Of a DNA stretch of 64,000 nucleotides, positions 36,365-44,951 are shown in pieces. A model generated the notes under the pieces. That model was not told the DNA's origin and made no database searches. It worked only from the letters and a program-made list of their open reading frames with translations. Both the position numbers and the translations under genes were made by a program. This DNA is from Bosea sp. 29B (GTDB taxonomy: Bacteria > Pseudomonadota > Alphaproteobacteria > Rhizobiales > Beijerinckiaceae). The stretch is taken from contig NZ_LR733817.1 of NCBI RefSeq assembly GCF_902506165.1, positions 3,023,937-3,087,936 on the forward strand, given 5' to 3'. Numbering within the stretch: the first letter of the stretch is position 1; each line of letters opens with the position of its first letter.

Positions 36365-37660
36365 CTAGCCCGCTTTGAAGATGCTCTTGCCCTGCCCCTG
36401 CCGTCGAGGCGCTCGGCCGCTGCGTGACATGTTGAGCTTCTTCTGGCGCTCAGCAATGTAGGCCAGCGTCGCACCTAACCGCTTGTTCTCGACGATCGCG
36501 GCCTGATCAACCTGCTGAACCTTGTCGAATGTCCGATAGGGCAGGTCGAGGCCTTGGTGCCGGATCGCAAACCGACCATCCGGATAGTCGTAGATCGTGA
36601 CACGCTGACGGGCGAGGGGGCGCGTCACCGGCATTGGCTCGAGGATGAATAGCATCTTGTCATATTGCAGTGTCAGGCTCTGCGAAATCGTCCGCTCCTC
36701 CTTCCAGGCGAAGGCCTCGTCAATATCGTCGTTCTCAGCGAGCGGGCGATGCAAATCCTTGTCGTTGAAGGGAATCTTGGCAAAGCGTCGGTTGAAGTCG
36801 TCCATGAAGCCAGGCAGGAAGGCGTTGCCAGCCTCGATCGAGGAGATTCCTTCGAGCCGCAGTTCCTTCACCAGCCGGTCCTGCAGCGTGCCATTGGCGC
36901 GCTCGACCCGGCCTTTGGCCTGCGGAACGTTGGCGCAGATGATGTCGATGTTGAGCTGATCCAGCGCTCGGCCGAACTGGGTCATGCCGTTGCCGCCGGT
37001 CGCGCCGACCTTGTTGACCCGTAATGTCGCGTGCTTATCCGAGTAGAACGCCACCGGCTTGCCGTGGCGCTGCAGATAACTCCGCGTCGCTGCAAAATGG
37101 TCGAAGGTTGACTCCGCCGTGACGAATTGCAGGTGCATCAGCTGGCTGGTCGCATCGTCTATGAAGACGAGCAGGGTGCATTGCGGACCGCGGTCCTCAA
37201 ACCACCAATGCTGCGAACCGTCGATCTGGACGAGCTCGCCGACGCAGTCGCGCCGATAGCGCGGCTGATGCACTGGCTTGAGCCGCTCCCGGCGATCGCG
37301 CCAGATCCCGTCGGCGATCATCCAGCGTCGCACGGTCTCAACGCCCAGCCGAAGTCCATGGCGCTCGGCGAGCTTCTCGGCCGCCAGCGTCGGCCCAAAA
37401 TCGAGGTAGTTGGCCCTGATCAACGCGATGGCCTGCGTCCGAACCAAGGCCGGATAGGATCGGTTGCTCGGCTTGTCTCGCTTCTTGGAGACCAGTGCCG
37501 CCGGGCCACCATCATGATAGGCGCGCAACAGCCGAAAGACTTGGCGCGCGGTCACGCCGAGCAGTTGTGCCGCTTCGCCCGTTCGAATCCGCTCCGCCAG
37601 CAGATCCTTCAGCACATGAACCCGATCGATCTCCGTTCGGCTCATCAACAGCACCGTCAT
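36365..37660 (-). mobile_element. ISNCY-type transposase
   Basis: This DDE transposase of about 431 aa has an N-terminal helix-turn-helix (RTGEAAQLLGVTARQVFRLLRAY), then an rve-type catalytic core with the first Asp in LVQIDGSQHWW, the second in FYSDKHATLRV and Glu in GRVERANGT. The layout matches transposases filed as ISNCY. The reading frame is intact. Repeats typical of the element end lie upstream (37,699-37,738), but I could not find a matching inverted end on the other side, where only 80 bases separate it from the hydrolase gene. Confidence 0.85.
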
Positions 37661-37698
37661 CGCCCGCAAATCCTCAGCCGCAACGCCGAGGAAAAAGT

Positions 37699-37738
37699 GA
37701 CATGTCTAATGAGGAGGAGCGCGACCTTTCTAATGGGG
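37699..37738 (+). repeat. Tandem end repeats of the ISNCY-type element
   Basis: GACATGTCTAATGAGG (37,699-37,714) and GACCTTTCTAATGGGG (37,723-37,738) agree at 13 of 16 positions and are 24 bases apart. They lie just upstream of the transposase start, where this type of element carries transposase-binding repeats. The outer boundary is probably within the next 40 bases. Confidence 0.5.
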
Positions 37739-37809
37739 TTCTACATCAACACTGTGGGTCACGAATGCCTGTTCAGCGCGAAGAGGTGATCATTCCGAGC
37801 GCTGCCAGT

Positions 37810-37823
37810 TTGCAGCATGTCAA
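37810..37823 (+). promoter_or_regulatory. FNR/NnrR-type box upstream of hemN
   Basis: TTGCAGCATGTCAA fits TTG-N8-CAA. TATGGA at 37,846-37,851 is exactly where a -10 element should lie for a class II promoter (start near 37,858). The hemN ATG follows at 37,887. Confidence 0.55.
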
Positions 37824-37886
37824 AGAAGGCAGTGAGCGCGCCGGCTATGGAGAAACCACCAGAAACGGCCGACCGGAGCCGCCCCG

Positions 37887-39230
37887 ATGCAGGCTACGCC
37901 TTACCGAGACGAGCGCCTTCCGCGCTATACGAGCTATCCGACAGCGCCGCATTTCGGCACCGATGTCGATGCGCAATCATATGAGGGGTGGTTAAGGCAG
38001 CTTCCGGTGGGAACGACGACCTCGCTGTATCTGCATGTGCCGTTCTGCCGTTCGATGTGTTGGTATTGCGGCTGCCACACCACAGTGGCTCTGCGCGACG
38101 GCCCAATCGTCGACTATCTCGCGGCCTTGCGAAGCGAGATCGGGCTGGTCGCGGAGCAGCTCTCCGCGCCCGTCGACGTGCGCCATGTCCATTTCGGCGG
38201 CGGCACGCCGACTATTCTGGAGCCGGCCGATTTCGTCGCGCTGGTCGCGCTTCTGCGTCAGCGTTTCGCAATCCATCCGCGGGCCGAGATCGCGGTCGAG
38301 ATAGACCCGCGCCGGCTCGGGCCGGCGATGACGGCGGCGCTGGCGGCGGCCGGCGTCAATCGCGCGAGCCTCGGCGTGCAGAGCTTCGATCCCGCCGTGC
38401 AGAAGGCGATCAACCGCATCCAGAGCGTCGAGCAGACCGCGACGGTGGTGACGGGCCTGCGCGGCGCCGGCATCACGGCCGTCAGCTTCGACTTGATCTA
38501 CGGCCTGCCGAAGCAGACGCTGCAGTCCTGCCTCGACACGGTCGAGCAATGCTTGGCGATGAAGCCGGATCGCTTCTCGATCTTCGGCTATGCCCATGTG
38601 CCGGAGTTCAAGAAACACCAGCGGCGGATCGCGACCGCGGACCTGCCGGACGGGGAGGCGCGGCACGTGCAGGCGCAGGCGATGGCCGAAACCCTCGCTG
38701 CGGCGGGCTATGTCCGCATCGGCCTCGACCACTTCGCCCGGCCGGACGACCCGATGGCCATGGCCCTGTCGCAGGGCCGGCTCCGCCGCAATTTCCAGGG
38801 CTACACCACCGACCCCTGCGAGGCGCTGATCGGCTTCGGCGCCTCGGCGATCGGGCGGTTGCCGCAGGGTTATGTCCAGAACGAAGTGGTTATCGGCCGC
38901 TATGCCGAACATATCGCCGACGGCGCACTACCAGTCGCCAAGGGCTATCGCCTATCCGCCGAGGATCGCCTGCGCGCGGAGCTGATCGAGCGGGTCATGT
39001 GCGATCTTTCTGTCGATATCGATGCCGTCCGTGCCCAGTACTCCGTCGCACCGGAGGTTCTCGTGCCTGCTCTGCGCAAGCTTGACCAACTGGCGCGCGA
39101 GGGCGTGATCGACTTCGACGGAAGCCGCGTGCTGCTGCCGGAGAATGCACGGCTCTTCGTACGCAAGGTGGCCTCGGTCTTCGACGCCCATCTCGACCAG
39201 CCTCCGCGCAAGTACAGCCGCGCCGTCTGA
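37887..39230 (+). CDS. hemN: Oxygen-independent coproporphyrinogen III oxidase HemN
   Basis: HemN (447 aa) is a radical-SAM enzyme that decarboxylates coproporphyrinogen III to protoporphyrinogen IX without oxygen, supplying heme for the anaerobic respiratory enzymes nearby. The [4Fe-4S] motif is C54-RSM-C58-WY-C61, followed by the HFGGGTPT SAM-binding segment and the HemN C-terminal domain (RLRRNFQGYTT near residue 305). The N-terminal RYTSYPTAPHF is diagnostic of true HemN as opposed to HemW. It has its own FNR-type promoter. It opens the anaerobic island, 150 bases after the mobile-element end repeats. Confidence 0.96.
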   Translation: MQATPYRDERLPRYTSYPTAPHFGTDVDAQSYEGWLRQLPVGTTTSLYLHVPFCRSMCWYCGCHTTVALRDGPIVDYLAALRSEIGLVAEQLSAPVDVRHVHFGGGTPTILEPADFVALVALLRQRFAIHPRAEIAVEIDPRRLGPAMTAALAAAGVNRASLGVQSFDPAVQKAINRIQSVEQTATVVTGLRGAGITAVSFDLIYGLPKQTLQSCLDTVEQCLAMKPDRFSIFGYAHVPEFKKHQRRIATADLPDGEARHVQAQAMAETLAAAGYVRIGLDHFARPDDPMAMALSQGRLRRNFQGYTTDPCEALIGFGASAIGRLPQGYVQNEVVIGRYAEHIADGALPVAKGYRLSAEDRLRAELIERVMCDLSVDIDAVRAQYSVAPEVLVPALRKLDQLAREGVIDFDGSRVLLPENARLFVRKVASVFDAHLDQPPRKYSRAV

Positions 39231-39236
39231 GTCGCG

Positions 39237-39821
39237 TCAGGCGACGCCGCCCGCCCATTCGACCGGCGCCGGCTGGGCGACGCCGAGGTCGAGCAGGCCG
39301 ATTGCACGCAGCGCGATCTGGTCGACGACGGCGGCGATGTCACCGGGCTTCAGATAGAAGGCCGGGACCGGTGGCGCGACGATGCCGCCATATTCCGTGA
39401 CCTGCGCCATCGCCCGCAGGTGGCCGAGATGCAGCGGGCTTTCCCGGGCCAGCAGCACCAGCCGGCGGCGTTCCTTGAGCTGGACATCGGCAGCCCGCAC
39501 CAGCAGATCGCCGAGCTGGCCATAGGCGATGGCGCAGAGCGTGCGCATCGAGCAGGGCGCGACGATCATCCCAGCCGTGCGGAACGAGCCGCTGGCGATG
39601 CTGGCGCCGATGTCGCGATGATCGTGGCAACAGAAGGCCAGATCCCGCGCCCGTGTCGGCGCCTCCGGGCCGATCTCGGCGGCAAGCGTCCGCTCGGCTG
39701 CCGGAGAGATCACCAGATGGGTCTCGATCAAGTCGGTCTCGGCCAGACGTTCCAGCACCCGGAGCCCGATCGCTGCGCCTGAGGCCCCGCTTATCCCCAC
39801 AATGACACGCAACTGGCTCAT
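39237..39821 (-). CDS. ubiX: UbiX-type flavin prenyltransferase
   Basis: UbiX (194 aa) joins dimethylallyl phosphate to FMN to give the prenylated FMN cofactor of UbiD. The N-terminal VIVGISGASGAAIGLRVLE, central GSFRTAGMIVAPCSMRTLCAIAYG and RRLVLLARESPLHLGHLRAM match the family. The ATG at 39,821 overlaps the ubiD stop; the frame upstream runs through ubiD and is not part of the gene. It converges on hemN, 6 bases apart. Pairing with ubiD fits ubiquinone synthesis, though the same pair also serves other decarboxylations. Confidence 0.93.
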   Translation of the reverse strand: MSQLRVIVGISGASGAAIGLRVLERLAETDLIETHLVISPAAERTLAAEIGPEAPTRARDLAFCCHDHRDIGASIASGSFRTAGMIVAPCSMRTLCAIAYGQLGDLLVRAADVQLKERRRLVLLARESPLHLGHLRAMAQVTEYGGIVAPPVPAFYLKPGDIAAVVDQIALRAIGLLDLGVAQPAPVEWAGGVA

Positions 39822-41374
39822 CGCGGAGCTCCCGGGGCAGGCACCAGACCGAGTGCGGGCCAGAGTTGGTCGATACGGGCGACGACCTTCGGATCCATCG
39901 CCATGGGCCGGCCCCATTCGCGCTCGGTCTCCGGAGGCAGCTTGTTGGTGGCGTCGATGCCGAGCTTGCCTCCCAGGCCGGGCTTCGGCGAAGCGAAGTC
40001 GAGATAGTCGATCGGTGTGTCCGTGATGGTAACGAGGTCGCGACTCGCATCGGCGCGGGTAGCGACGGCCCACATCACGTGCGCCCAGTCGCGCGGGTTG
40101 ATGTCGGCATCGACGATGATCACGAGTTTGGTGTAGCTGAATTGCGGCAGCAACGACCACAGGCCGAGCATGAGGCGCCGCGCCTGGCCGGGATAGCGCT
40201 TGGAAATGGCGACGACAGCGATCCGATAGGAGCAGGCTTCCGGCGGCAGCCAGACATCCACCACCTCGGGGAACTGCCGCTTCAGCAGCGGCAGGAACAG
40301 CACGTTGAGCGCCTCGCCGATACGCGAAGGTTCGTCCGGAGCTCGGCCGGTGAAGGTCGAGAGATAGAGCGGCGTGCGCCGCATGGTCACGGCCGTCACC
40401 CGCATCACGGGAAAGGGCTCGACCGCGTTGTAGTAGCCTGTGTGGTCGCCGAACGGCCCCTCGGGGGCGGTATCGTCGGGCGAGACCAGCCCTTCGATCA
40501 CGATCTCTGCCTCGGCCGGAACCGATAGCGGGACGCTGACGCAACGGGCAAGCGCTGGCCGCTCGCCGCGCAGCAGTCCGGAGAAGCGGATCTCCGGAAC
40601 CGTTTCCGGGAGCGGCAGCACGGCGGAAAGGATCGTTGCCGGATCTGCGCCGATCACGACAGCGACCGGCATCTCACGTCCGAGCCGGCGCCATTGCGCA
40701 TGATGGCGTGCGCCGCCGCGATGGGCGAGCCAGCGCAGGATGGCCCGGTCGCGGCCGAGCACCTGCATGCGGTAGACCCCGAGATTGCCTTCGTCTTCGG
40801 ATGACGGCTCGGGCGGAGCCGTTAGCACAAGCGGCCAGGTGATCAGCGGGGCTGGTTCGCCTGGCCAGCAGAGCTGCACCGGCAGCGCCGTTAGGTCGAT
40901 CGCGTCACCCCGGAACACCAGCTCCTGAACTAGTGCGCGCCGGTGCTCGCGTGGACGCATCGACAGAGCGGCGCGGGCCAGCGGTAAGGCCTGCCAGGCT
41001 TCGGCGAGCCCCCGCGGTGGCCTGGGCTCGCGCAGTTCCGCGAGCATGCGGCCGAGCGCGGGGAGGTTGCGCTCCTCGACGCCAAGCCCCCAAGCGACAC
41101 GCTCCACCGTGCCGAAAAGATTGGTCAGTAGCGGCATACGTGAGACCGTCCCATCCAGCTGGATCGGACGCTCAAACAGGAGCACCGGGCCGTCTGCGGC
41201 GATGACGCGGCGGTGGATCTCGGTGATCTCGTGCACGACGCTGACCGGCTCGGAGATCCGCCGCAACTGTCCGGCCGCGTCGAGATGGGTGAGGAAGGCA
41301 CTGAGGTCGCGGAAGCGGGGCAGGTTGCGGATCGGCAAGGGTAGGGGCTCCGGTTGCCGGACCATGACCCGCAT
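39818..41374 (-). CDS. ubiD: UbiD-family decarboxylase
   Basis: This 518-aa UbiD-type enzyme probably decarboxylates 4-hydroxy-3-polyprenylbenzoate in ubiquinone synthesis, using prenylated FMN from UbiX. Family segments include NLGVYRMQVLGRDRAILRWLAHRGGARHH, the active-site E-x-PFGDHTGYY region (APEGPFGDHTGYY) and SYTKLVIIVDADINPRDW. ATG 41374 is taken as the start (ATG 41365 is close and in frame); the open frame further upstream lies antisense to ubiT. Its position beside ubiTUV and hemN suggests a role under anaerobic conditions; a housekeeping ubiD could exist elsewhere in the genome. Confidence 0.9.
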   Translation of the reverse strand: MRVMVRQPEPLPLPIRNLPRFRDLSAFLTHLDAAGQLRRISEPVSVVHEITEIHRRVIAADGPVLLFERPIQLDGTVSRMPLLTNLFGTVERVAWGLGVEERNLPALGRMLAELREPRPPRGLAEAWQALPLARAALSMRPREHRRALVQELVFRGDAIDLTALPVQLCWPGEPAPLITWPLVLTAPPEPSSEDEGNLGVYRMQVLGRDRAILRWLAHRGGARHHAQWRRLGREMPVAVVIGADPATILSAVLPLPETVPEIRFSGLLRGERPALARCVSVPLSVPAEAEIVIEGLVSPDDTAPEGPFGDHTGYYNAVEPFPVMRVTAVTMRRTPLYLSTFTGRAPDEPSRIGEALNVLFLPLLKRQFPEVVDVWLPPEACSYRIAVVAISKRYPGQARRLMLGLWSLLPQFSYTKLVIIVDADINPRDWAHVMWAVATRADASRDLVTITDTPIDYLDFASPKPGLGGKLGIDATNKLPPETEREWGRPMAMDPKVVARIDQLWPALGLVPAPGAPR

Positions 41375-41389
41375 ATTTCGGAGCCGTCT

Positions 41390-41403
41390 TTGTGCGGGAA
41401 CAA
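41390..41403 (+). promoter_or_regulatory. FNR/NnrR-type box upstream of ubiT
   Basis: TTGTGCGGGAACAA fits TTG-N8-CAA and resembles the nirK box read on its own strand (TTGTGCTGCAACAA). TAATTT at 41,425-41,430 gives a start near 41,437, about 41 bases from the box centre. It is too close to the ubiD start to act as a class II site in that direction. Confidence 0.55.
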
Positions 41404-41447
41404 TGAGCAGGCCGGCCGGGTGCCTAATTTGCCTCCGGAGGTGATCG

Positions 41448-41996
41448 ATGACGGATCCGCAGATGACCGAGCTTCCGGCGAGTGTGCCGGTGCTGCCGCC
41501 ATGGTTCGCGCGCGCCATGGCGCCGCTGCCGCTCGCGCCGCTGCAGCCGGCTCTGGCGCTGATGCTGTCACGCATCGGGCAGGCCCATCCCGATCTTTAT
41601 GATCGCCTTGGCGAGCACACCGAAAAGCGCTTCGGTATCGATCCGACCGATCTGCCTTTTGCCTTCGTGCTGGAACCGAAGCCGCGCCGACCGCTGGCGC
41701 GCGCCGTCCGGGAGTTACCGGCAGGGCTCGACGCCAGCATCCGCGGGCCACTCTCCGGGCTAATTGGTATGGCGGAGGGGACGCTCGACGGCGATGCACT
41801 GTTCTTCTCCCGCGTACTCTGGATCGAGGGCGACGTCGCCGCCGCGCTCGCGCTGCGCAACGCCGTGGATGATGCCCGGATCGATTTCGGCCGCATCCTG
41901 CTTCGCGACCTCGGACCGCTCGGAGACCATGTGGCGCAGGAGCTGCGCCGACGGCTGCGGCCGCAGCCGTCGGTGGGAGAGCGTCCATGGAACTGA
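41448..41996 (+). CDS. ubiT: UbiT, SCP2-domain protein of anaerobic ubiquinone synthesis
   Basis: UbiT (YhbT; 182 aa) is a lipid-binding protein needed for oxygen-independent ubiquinone synthesis, thought to carry the hydrophobic intermediates. The SCP2 fold is visible at about residues 40-160: FVLEPKPRRPLARAV, then a predicted beta stretch with FFSRVLWIEGDVAAALALRNAVDDA. The ribosome-binding site CCGGAGGTG is strong. Its end overlaps the ubiU start by 10 bases, and ubiV follows, giving the full ubiT-ubiU-ubiV set. Confidence 0.88.
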   Translation: MTDPQMTELPASVPVLPPWFARAMAPLPLAPLQPALALMLSRIGQAHPDLYDRLGEHTEKRFGIDPTDLPFAFVLEPKPRRPLARAVRELPAGLDASIRGPLSGLIGMAEGTLDGDALFFSRVLWIEGDVAAALALRNAVDDARIDFGRILLRDLGPLGDHVAQELRRRLRPQPSVGERPWN

Positions 41997-42964
41997 TCTG
42001 TCCGGCAGGAACCCCAGCGAGCCTCGAGGCTGCCGTCACGGCGGGCGCCGATGCGGTCTACTGCGGCTTCCGCGACGAGACCAATGCCCGCAACTTCCCG
42101 GGCCTCAACTTTTCGCGCGACGAACTGCGCAAGGGCATCGCCTTCGCCCACCGCCATGGCGTCAAGGTGCTGGTTGCGATCAACACCTTCGCCCGGGCCG
42201 GCTCCTTCGGGTTGTGGCAGGCGGCGATCGACGATGCCGTCGCGGCCGGGGCCGATGCGCTGATCCTGGCGGACCTGGCGACGCTCGACTATGCCGCTCG
42301 TCGCCATCCAAGCCAGCGGCTGCATGTTTCGGTGCAAGCGGGTGCGGCCAATCCTGATGCGATCCGCTTCTATGCCGAGAGCTTTGGGGCGCGCCGTGTC
42401 GTGCTGCCGCGCGTGCTCAGCGTGATGGAGATCGCCTCGATCGTGCGCGAGTCGACCTGCGAGACGGAGGTTTTTGTTTTCGGTGGGCTGTGTGTGATGG
42501 AGGAGGGGCGCTGTTCGCTGTCCTCCTACGCCACCGGCCAGTCGCCGAATATGAACGGCGTCTGCTCGCCGGCGAGCCATGTCGCCTATTCCGAACGCGA
42601 CGGCCGCATCCAGTCGACCCTGGGTGGCTTCACCATCAACAACTTCCGCAAGGGAGAGCCAGCCGGCTATCCGACCCTGTGCAAAGGGCGGTTCGCGACG
42701 CCGAAAGGCTCCGGCTACATTTTTGAGGAGCCGGTGAGCCTGGATGCCGCCGTGATGCTGCCGGCCCTGCGCGACGCCGGGGTCACCGCGCTCAAGATTG
42801 AGGGGCGCCAGCGTGGGCGCGCTTACATCGCCGGGGTGGTGCGCTCCTTCCGCGGCATTCTGGCCGGGCTCGATGAAGGCCGCAGCGCGCACACTCCGAG
42901 CCTGGCTGCGCTGGCCGAGGGGCAGGCGAGCACGGTCGGCGCCTATCGCAAGGGCTGGCGCTAG
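41987..42964 (+). CDS. ubiU: UbiU, U32-family Fe-S protein for O2-independent ubiquinone hydroxylation
   Basis: UbiU (325 aa) forms a complex with UbiV that hydroxylates ubiquinone precursors without O2. It begins MELICPAGTPASLEAAVTAGADAVYCG, the usual U32 start. Four conserved Cys suitable for a [4Fe-4S] cluster are seen in FGGLC, EEGRC, MNGVC and TLCKGRF (about residues 160-230), the same pattern as in E. coli UbiU. Despite the peptidase U32 label, no protease role is expected. It is flanked by ubiT (overlapping) and ubiV. Confidence 0.92.
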   Translation: MELICPAGTPASLEAAVTAGADAVYCGFRDETNARNFPGLNFSRDELRKGIAFAHRHGVKVLVAINTFARAGSFGLWQAAIDDAVAAGADALILADLATLDYAARRHPSQRLHVSVQAGAANPDAIRFYAESFGARRVVLPRVLSVMEIASIVRESTCETEVFVFGGLCVMEEGRCSLSSYATGQSPNMNGVCSPASHVAYSERDGRIQSTLGGFTINNFRKGEPAGYPTLCKGRFATPKGSGYIFEEPVSLDAAVMLPALRDAGVTALKIEGRQRGRAYIAGVVRSFRGILAGLDEGRSAHTPSLAALAEGQASTVGAYRKGWR

Positions 42965-42995
42965 CCGGTTCGGATCGCAGGAAGGATCATCGGCG

Positions 42996-43913
42996 ATGCA
43001 ACTCACCCTCGGCCCCGTGCTTTATCATTGGCCGCCGGACCGTTGGCGCGACTTCTATTACCGGATCGCTGATGAGGCGCCGGTGGGCACAGTCGTGCTC
43101 GGCGAGGTCGTCTGCTCCAAACGGACGCCGTTCAAGCAGGACCACATCGCCGGTGTCGTCGAGCGGCTGGAGGCCGCGGGCAAACGGGTTCTGCATGCCA
43201 GCCTGATCCTGGTCTCGCTGCCGCGCGAGCGCCGTCAGACCCGCGAATTGATGGGTGCGCAGGATGCCGAGGTCGAGATCAATGATCTGACCTGCCTCGC
43301 CTCCCTAGCTGAAAAGCCCTTTGCGGTTGGCCCCTTCGTGAATGTCTACAACGAGGCTGCCGCAGGCTTCCTGGCCGAGCGCGGCGCGATGCGCATCTGC
43401 CTGCCGCCCGAGCTGGCCTTGCCGACTGTAGCGACCATCGCCGCCGCCTTGCCGCAACTGGCGATCGAGGTGTTCGCCTTCGGCAAGATCCCGCTGGCGA
43501 TCTCGGCGCGCTGCTACCACGCACGCGCGCATAACCTGACCAAGGATAATTGCCGCTTCGTTTGCGAGCAGGACCCCGACGGCATGCCGGTCACGACGAT
43601 AGATGGCGCGGGCTTCCTTTCGGTCAACGGCGTGCAGACCCTATCGCATGGCTGCACCAGCCTGCTCCTCGACATCCCTGCCCTACGGAAAGCCGGGGTC
43701 GCCTCGCTACGGCTCTCACCACAGGACTGCGACATGGTCGCGGTTGCGCGCCTATTCCGCGAGGTCATCGACGGGGAAATTGGGCCGGCAGAGGGTGAGC
43801 GCCGGCTCTCGGAGATCTACCCCGACGTGCCGCTGGCCAATGGCTTCCTGCACGGCGCTGCTGGGCACGTTCGGATGGGGGCTAGCGGGGCAGGCCTGGG
43901 CGAGATGTGTTGA
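42996..43913 (+). CDS. ubiV: UbiV, U32-family Fe-S partner of UbiU
   Basis: UbiV (305 aa) is the second subunit of the O2-independent ubiquinone hydroxylase complex. The start MQLTLGPVLYHWPPD and Cys40 (EVVCSKR), together with the Cys in SARCYH and DNCRFVC (about residues 172-189), give the four cluster ligands of the family. The C-terminal GFLHG segment is also typical. ATG 42996 is 31 bases after ubiU; the frame is open upstream but overlaps ubiU. Confidence 0.92.
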   Translation: MQLTLGPVLYHWPPDRWRDFYYRIADEAPVGTVVLGEVVCSKRTPFKQDHIAGVVERLEAAGKRVLHASLILVSLPRERRQTRELMGAQDAEVEINDLTCLASLAEKPFAVGPFVNVYNEAAAGFLAERGAMRICLPPELALPTVATIAAALPQLAIEVFAFGKIPLAISARCYHARAHNLTKDNCRFVCEQDPDGMPVTTIDGAGFLSVNGVQTLSHGCTSLLLDIPALRKAGVASLRLSPQDCDMVAVARLFREVIDGEIGPAEGERRLSEIYPDVPLANGFLHGAAGHVRMGASGAGLGEMC

Positions 43914-43939
43914 ACCGCCAGGGACGGAAGGAGGCGGTC

Positions 43940-44311
43940 ATGGATCGCGGTCTGGGAAAGGGAGCGCGCCAAGCGCTGGAGCGTGGTGCTTCGGCCGCGC
44001 CTGGAAGCGAGCTGATCGGCCGACTGCGCCGCGTGCTGCGGCCGGAGCAGCTGAATTGCGCCTGCCGAGAGACACTCGACGGGGCGCTGGAACGATTCGA
44101 TCGCCTCGAACGTCGGCGAGAGTCGCGTCGGCAACTCGCTGCAGCCCGCGATCACAAGGAGCGCATCGCCGCCTTGCTCTCGTTTCTTTCGGATCTTGAT
44201 CTGTTGACTGAGGCGGAGAGCGATCGCAGCGTTTTCGAGGAACTCGCATTGCTCTTTGTCGAGATCGCCCGCAGTGCTGAGGCTGGCGCTGCGGCGCTAC
44301 GCGAACTGTGA
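43940..44311 (+). CDS. Hypothetical helical protein after ubiV
   Basis: I do not recognise this 123-aa protein. It is all-helical and very rich in Arg, Glu and Leu, with a single CAC pair (LNCACRETL) near residue 50 and a Leu/Ser-rich helix ([18 protein letters not shown]). GGAAGGAGG lies 5-6 bases before ATG 43940, a perfect ribosome-binding site, and the gene is 26 bases after ubiV, so it is very probably co-expressed with ubiTUV. A longer start at 43,907 is less likely. An NnrR box follows 41 bases after its stop. Confidence 0.65.
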   Translation: MDRGLGKGARQALERGASAAPGSELIGRLRRVLRPEQLNCACRETLDGALERFDRLERRRESRRQLAAARDHKERIAALLSFLSDLDLLTEAESDRSVFEELALLFVEIARSAEAGAAALREL

Positions 44312-44352
44312 CGAGAGGTTCGCGCAAATCGTCCGTGCAATGCATCGCATCT

Positions 44353-44366
44353 TTGCGCTTTCGCAA
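44353..44366 (+). promoter_or_regulatory. NnrR-type box upstream of pseudoazurin
   Basis: TTGCG-CTTT-CGCAA is a perfect 5-4-5 dyad. TAATGT at 44,389-44,394 fits the -10 position for a start near 44,401 (41.5 bases from the centre). The pseudoazurin ATG is at 44,445. This is the best-conserved box of its kind in the window. Confidence 0.75.
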
Positions 44367-44444
44367 CTTGACGCCGGTCCGCTCCGACTAATGTCGCGCT
44401 GCAGCGAGGGGTTGATGAGCCCGCTGCAGCAACGGAGAAGACAG

Positions 44445-44891
44445 ATGTTCAGGACGATTCTGGCCGGCGCACTGATGGCGTTGGCCGCGGCCGGCGCGAA
44501 CGCGGCCGAGATCGAGGTCAAGATGCTCAACAAGGGCGCTGCCGGGGCAATGGTGTTCGAGCCCGCCTTGGTGAAGGTCGCGCCGGGCGACACGGTGAAG
44601 TTCATTGCGACCGACAAGAGCCACAATGCCGAGAGCATCCCCGAGATGCTGCCGACCGGCGTGGAGCCTTTCGCCGGCAAGATGAACGAGGACATCACCG
44701 TCACCTTCAAGGAGAACGGCGTCTACGGCGTCAAGTGCAAGCCGCACTACGGGATGGGCATGGTCGCGCTGATCGTGGTCGGCGAACCGACCAATCTGGA
44801 AGCTGCCTCGGCCGCCAAGCATCCCGGCAAGGCCAAGCAGGTCTTTGCCGACCTGGTTGCCAAGGCCAACCAAGTCGCCAAGGCGCAGTAA
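44445..44891 (+). CDS. Pseudoazurin
   Basis: Pseudoazurin is a periplasmic type I (blue) copper protein that carries electrons to copper nitrite reductase. The 148-aa precursor has a signal peptide ([16 protein letters not shown], cleavage before AEIEV). Copper ligands are His in DKSHNAES and Cys, His and Met in [15 protein letters not shown] 44445 is the start; the frame upstream is part of the promoter. The NnrR box and a following nnrS gene tie it to denitrification with NirK encoded at 57,119. Confidence 0.95.
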   Translation: MFRTILAGALMALAAAGANAAEIEVKMLNKGAAGAMVFEPALVKVAPGDTVKFIATDKSHNAESIPEMLPTGVEPFAGKMNEDITVTFKENGVYGVKCKPHYGMGMVALIVVGEPTNLEAASAAKHPGKAKQVFADLVAKANQVAKAQ

Positions 44892-44951
44892 CTCGAAACC
44901 CGACAAAGGGGCGCGGCCGGATCTTTCCCGGCCGCGGGAAGGACGGGGCCC

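Noticed and set aside
41390..41403. The ubiT box acting also on ubiD in the other direction
   Set aside because: The class II start would fall inside the ubiD coding region (near 41,355), so the box can serve only ubiT in that geometry.
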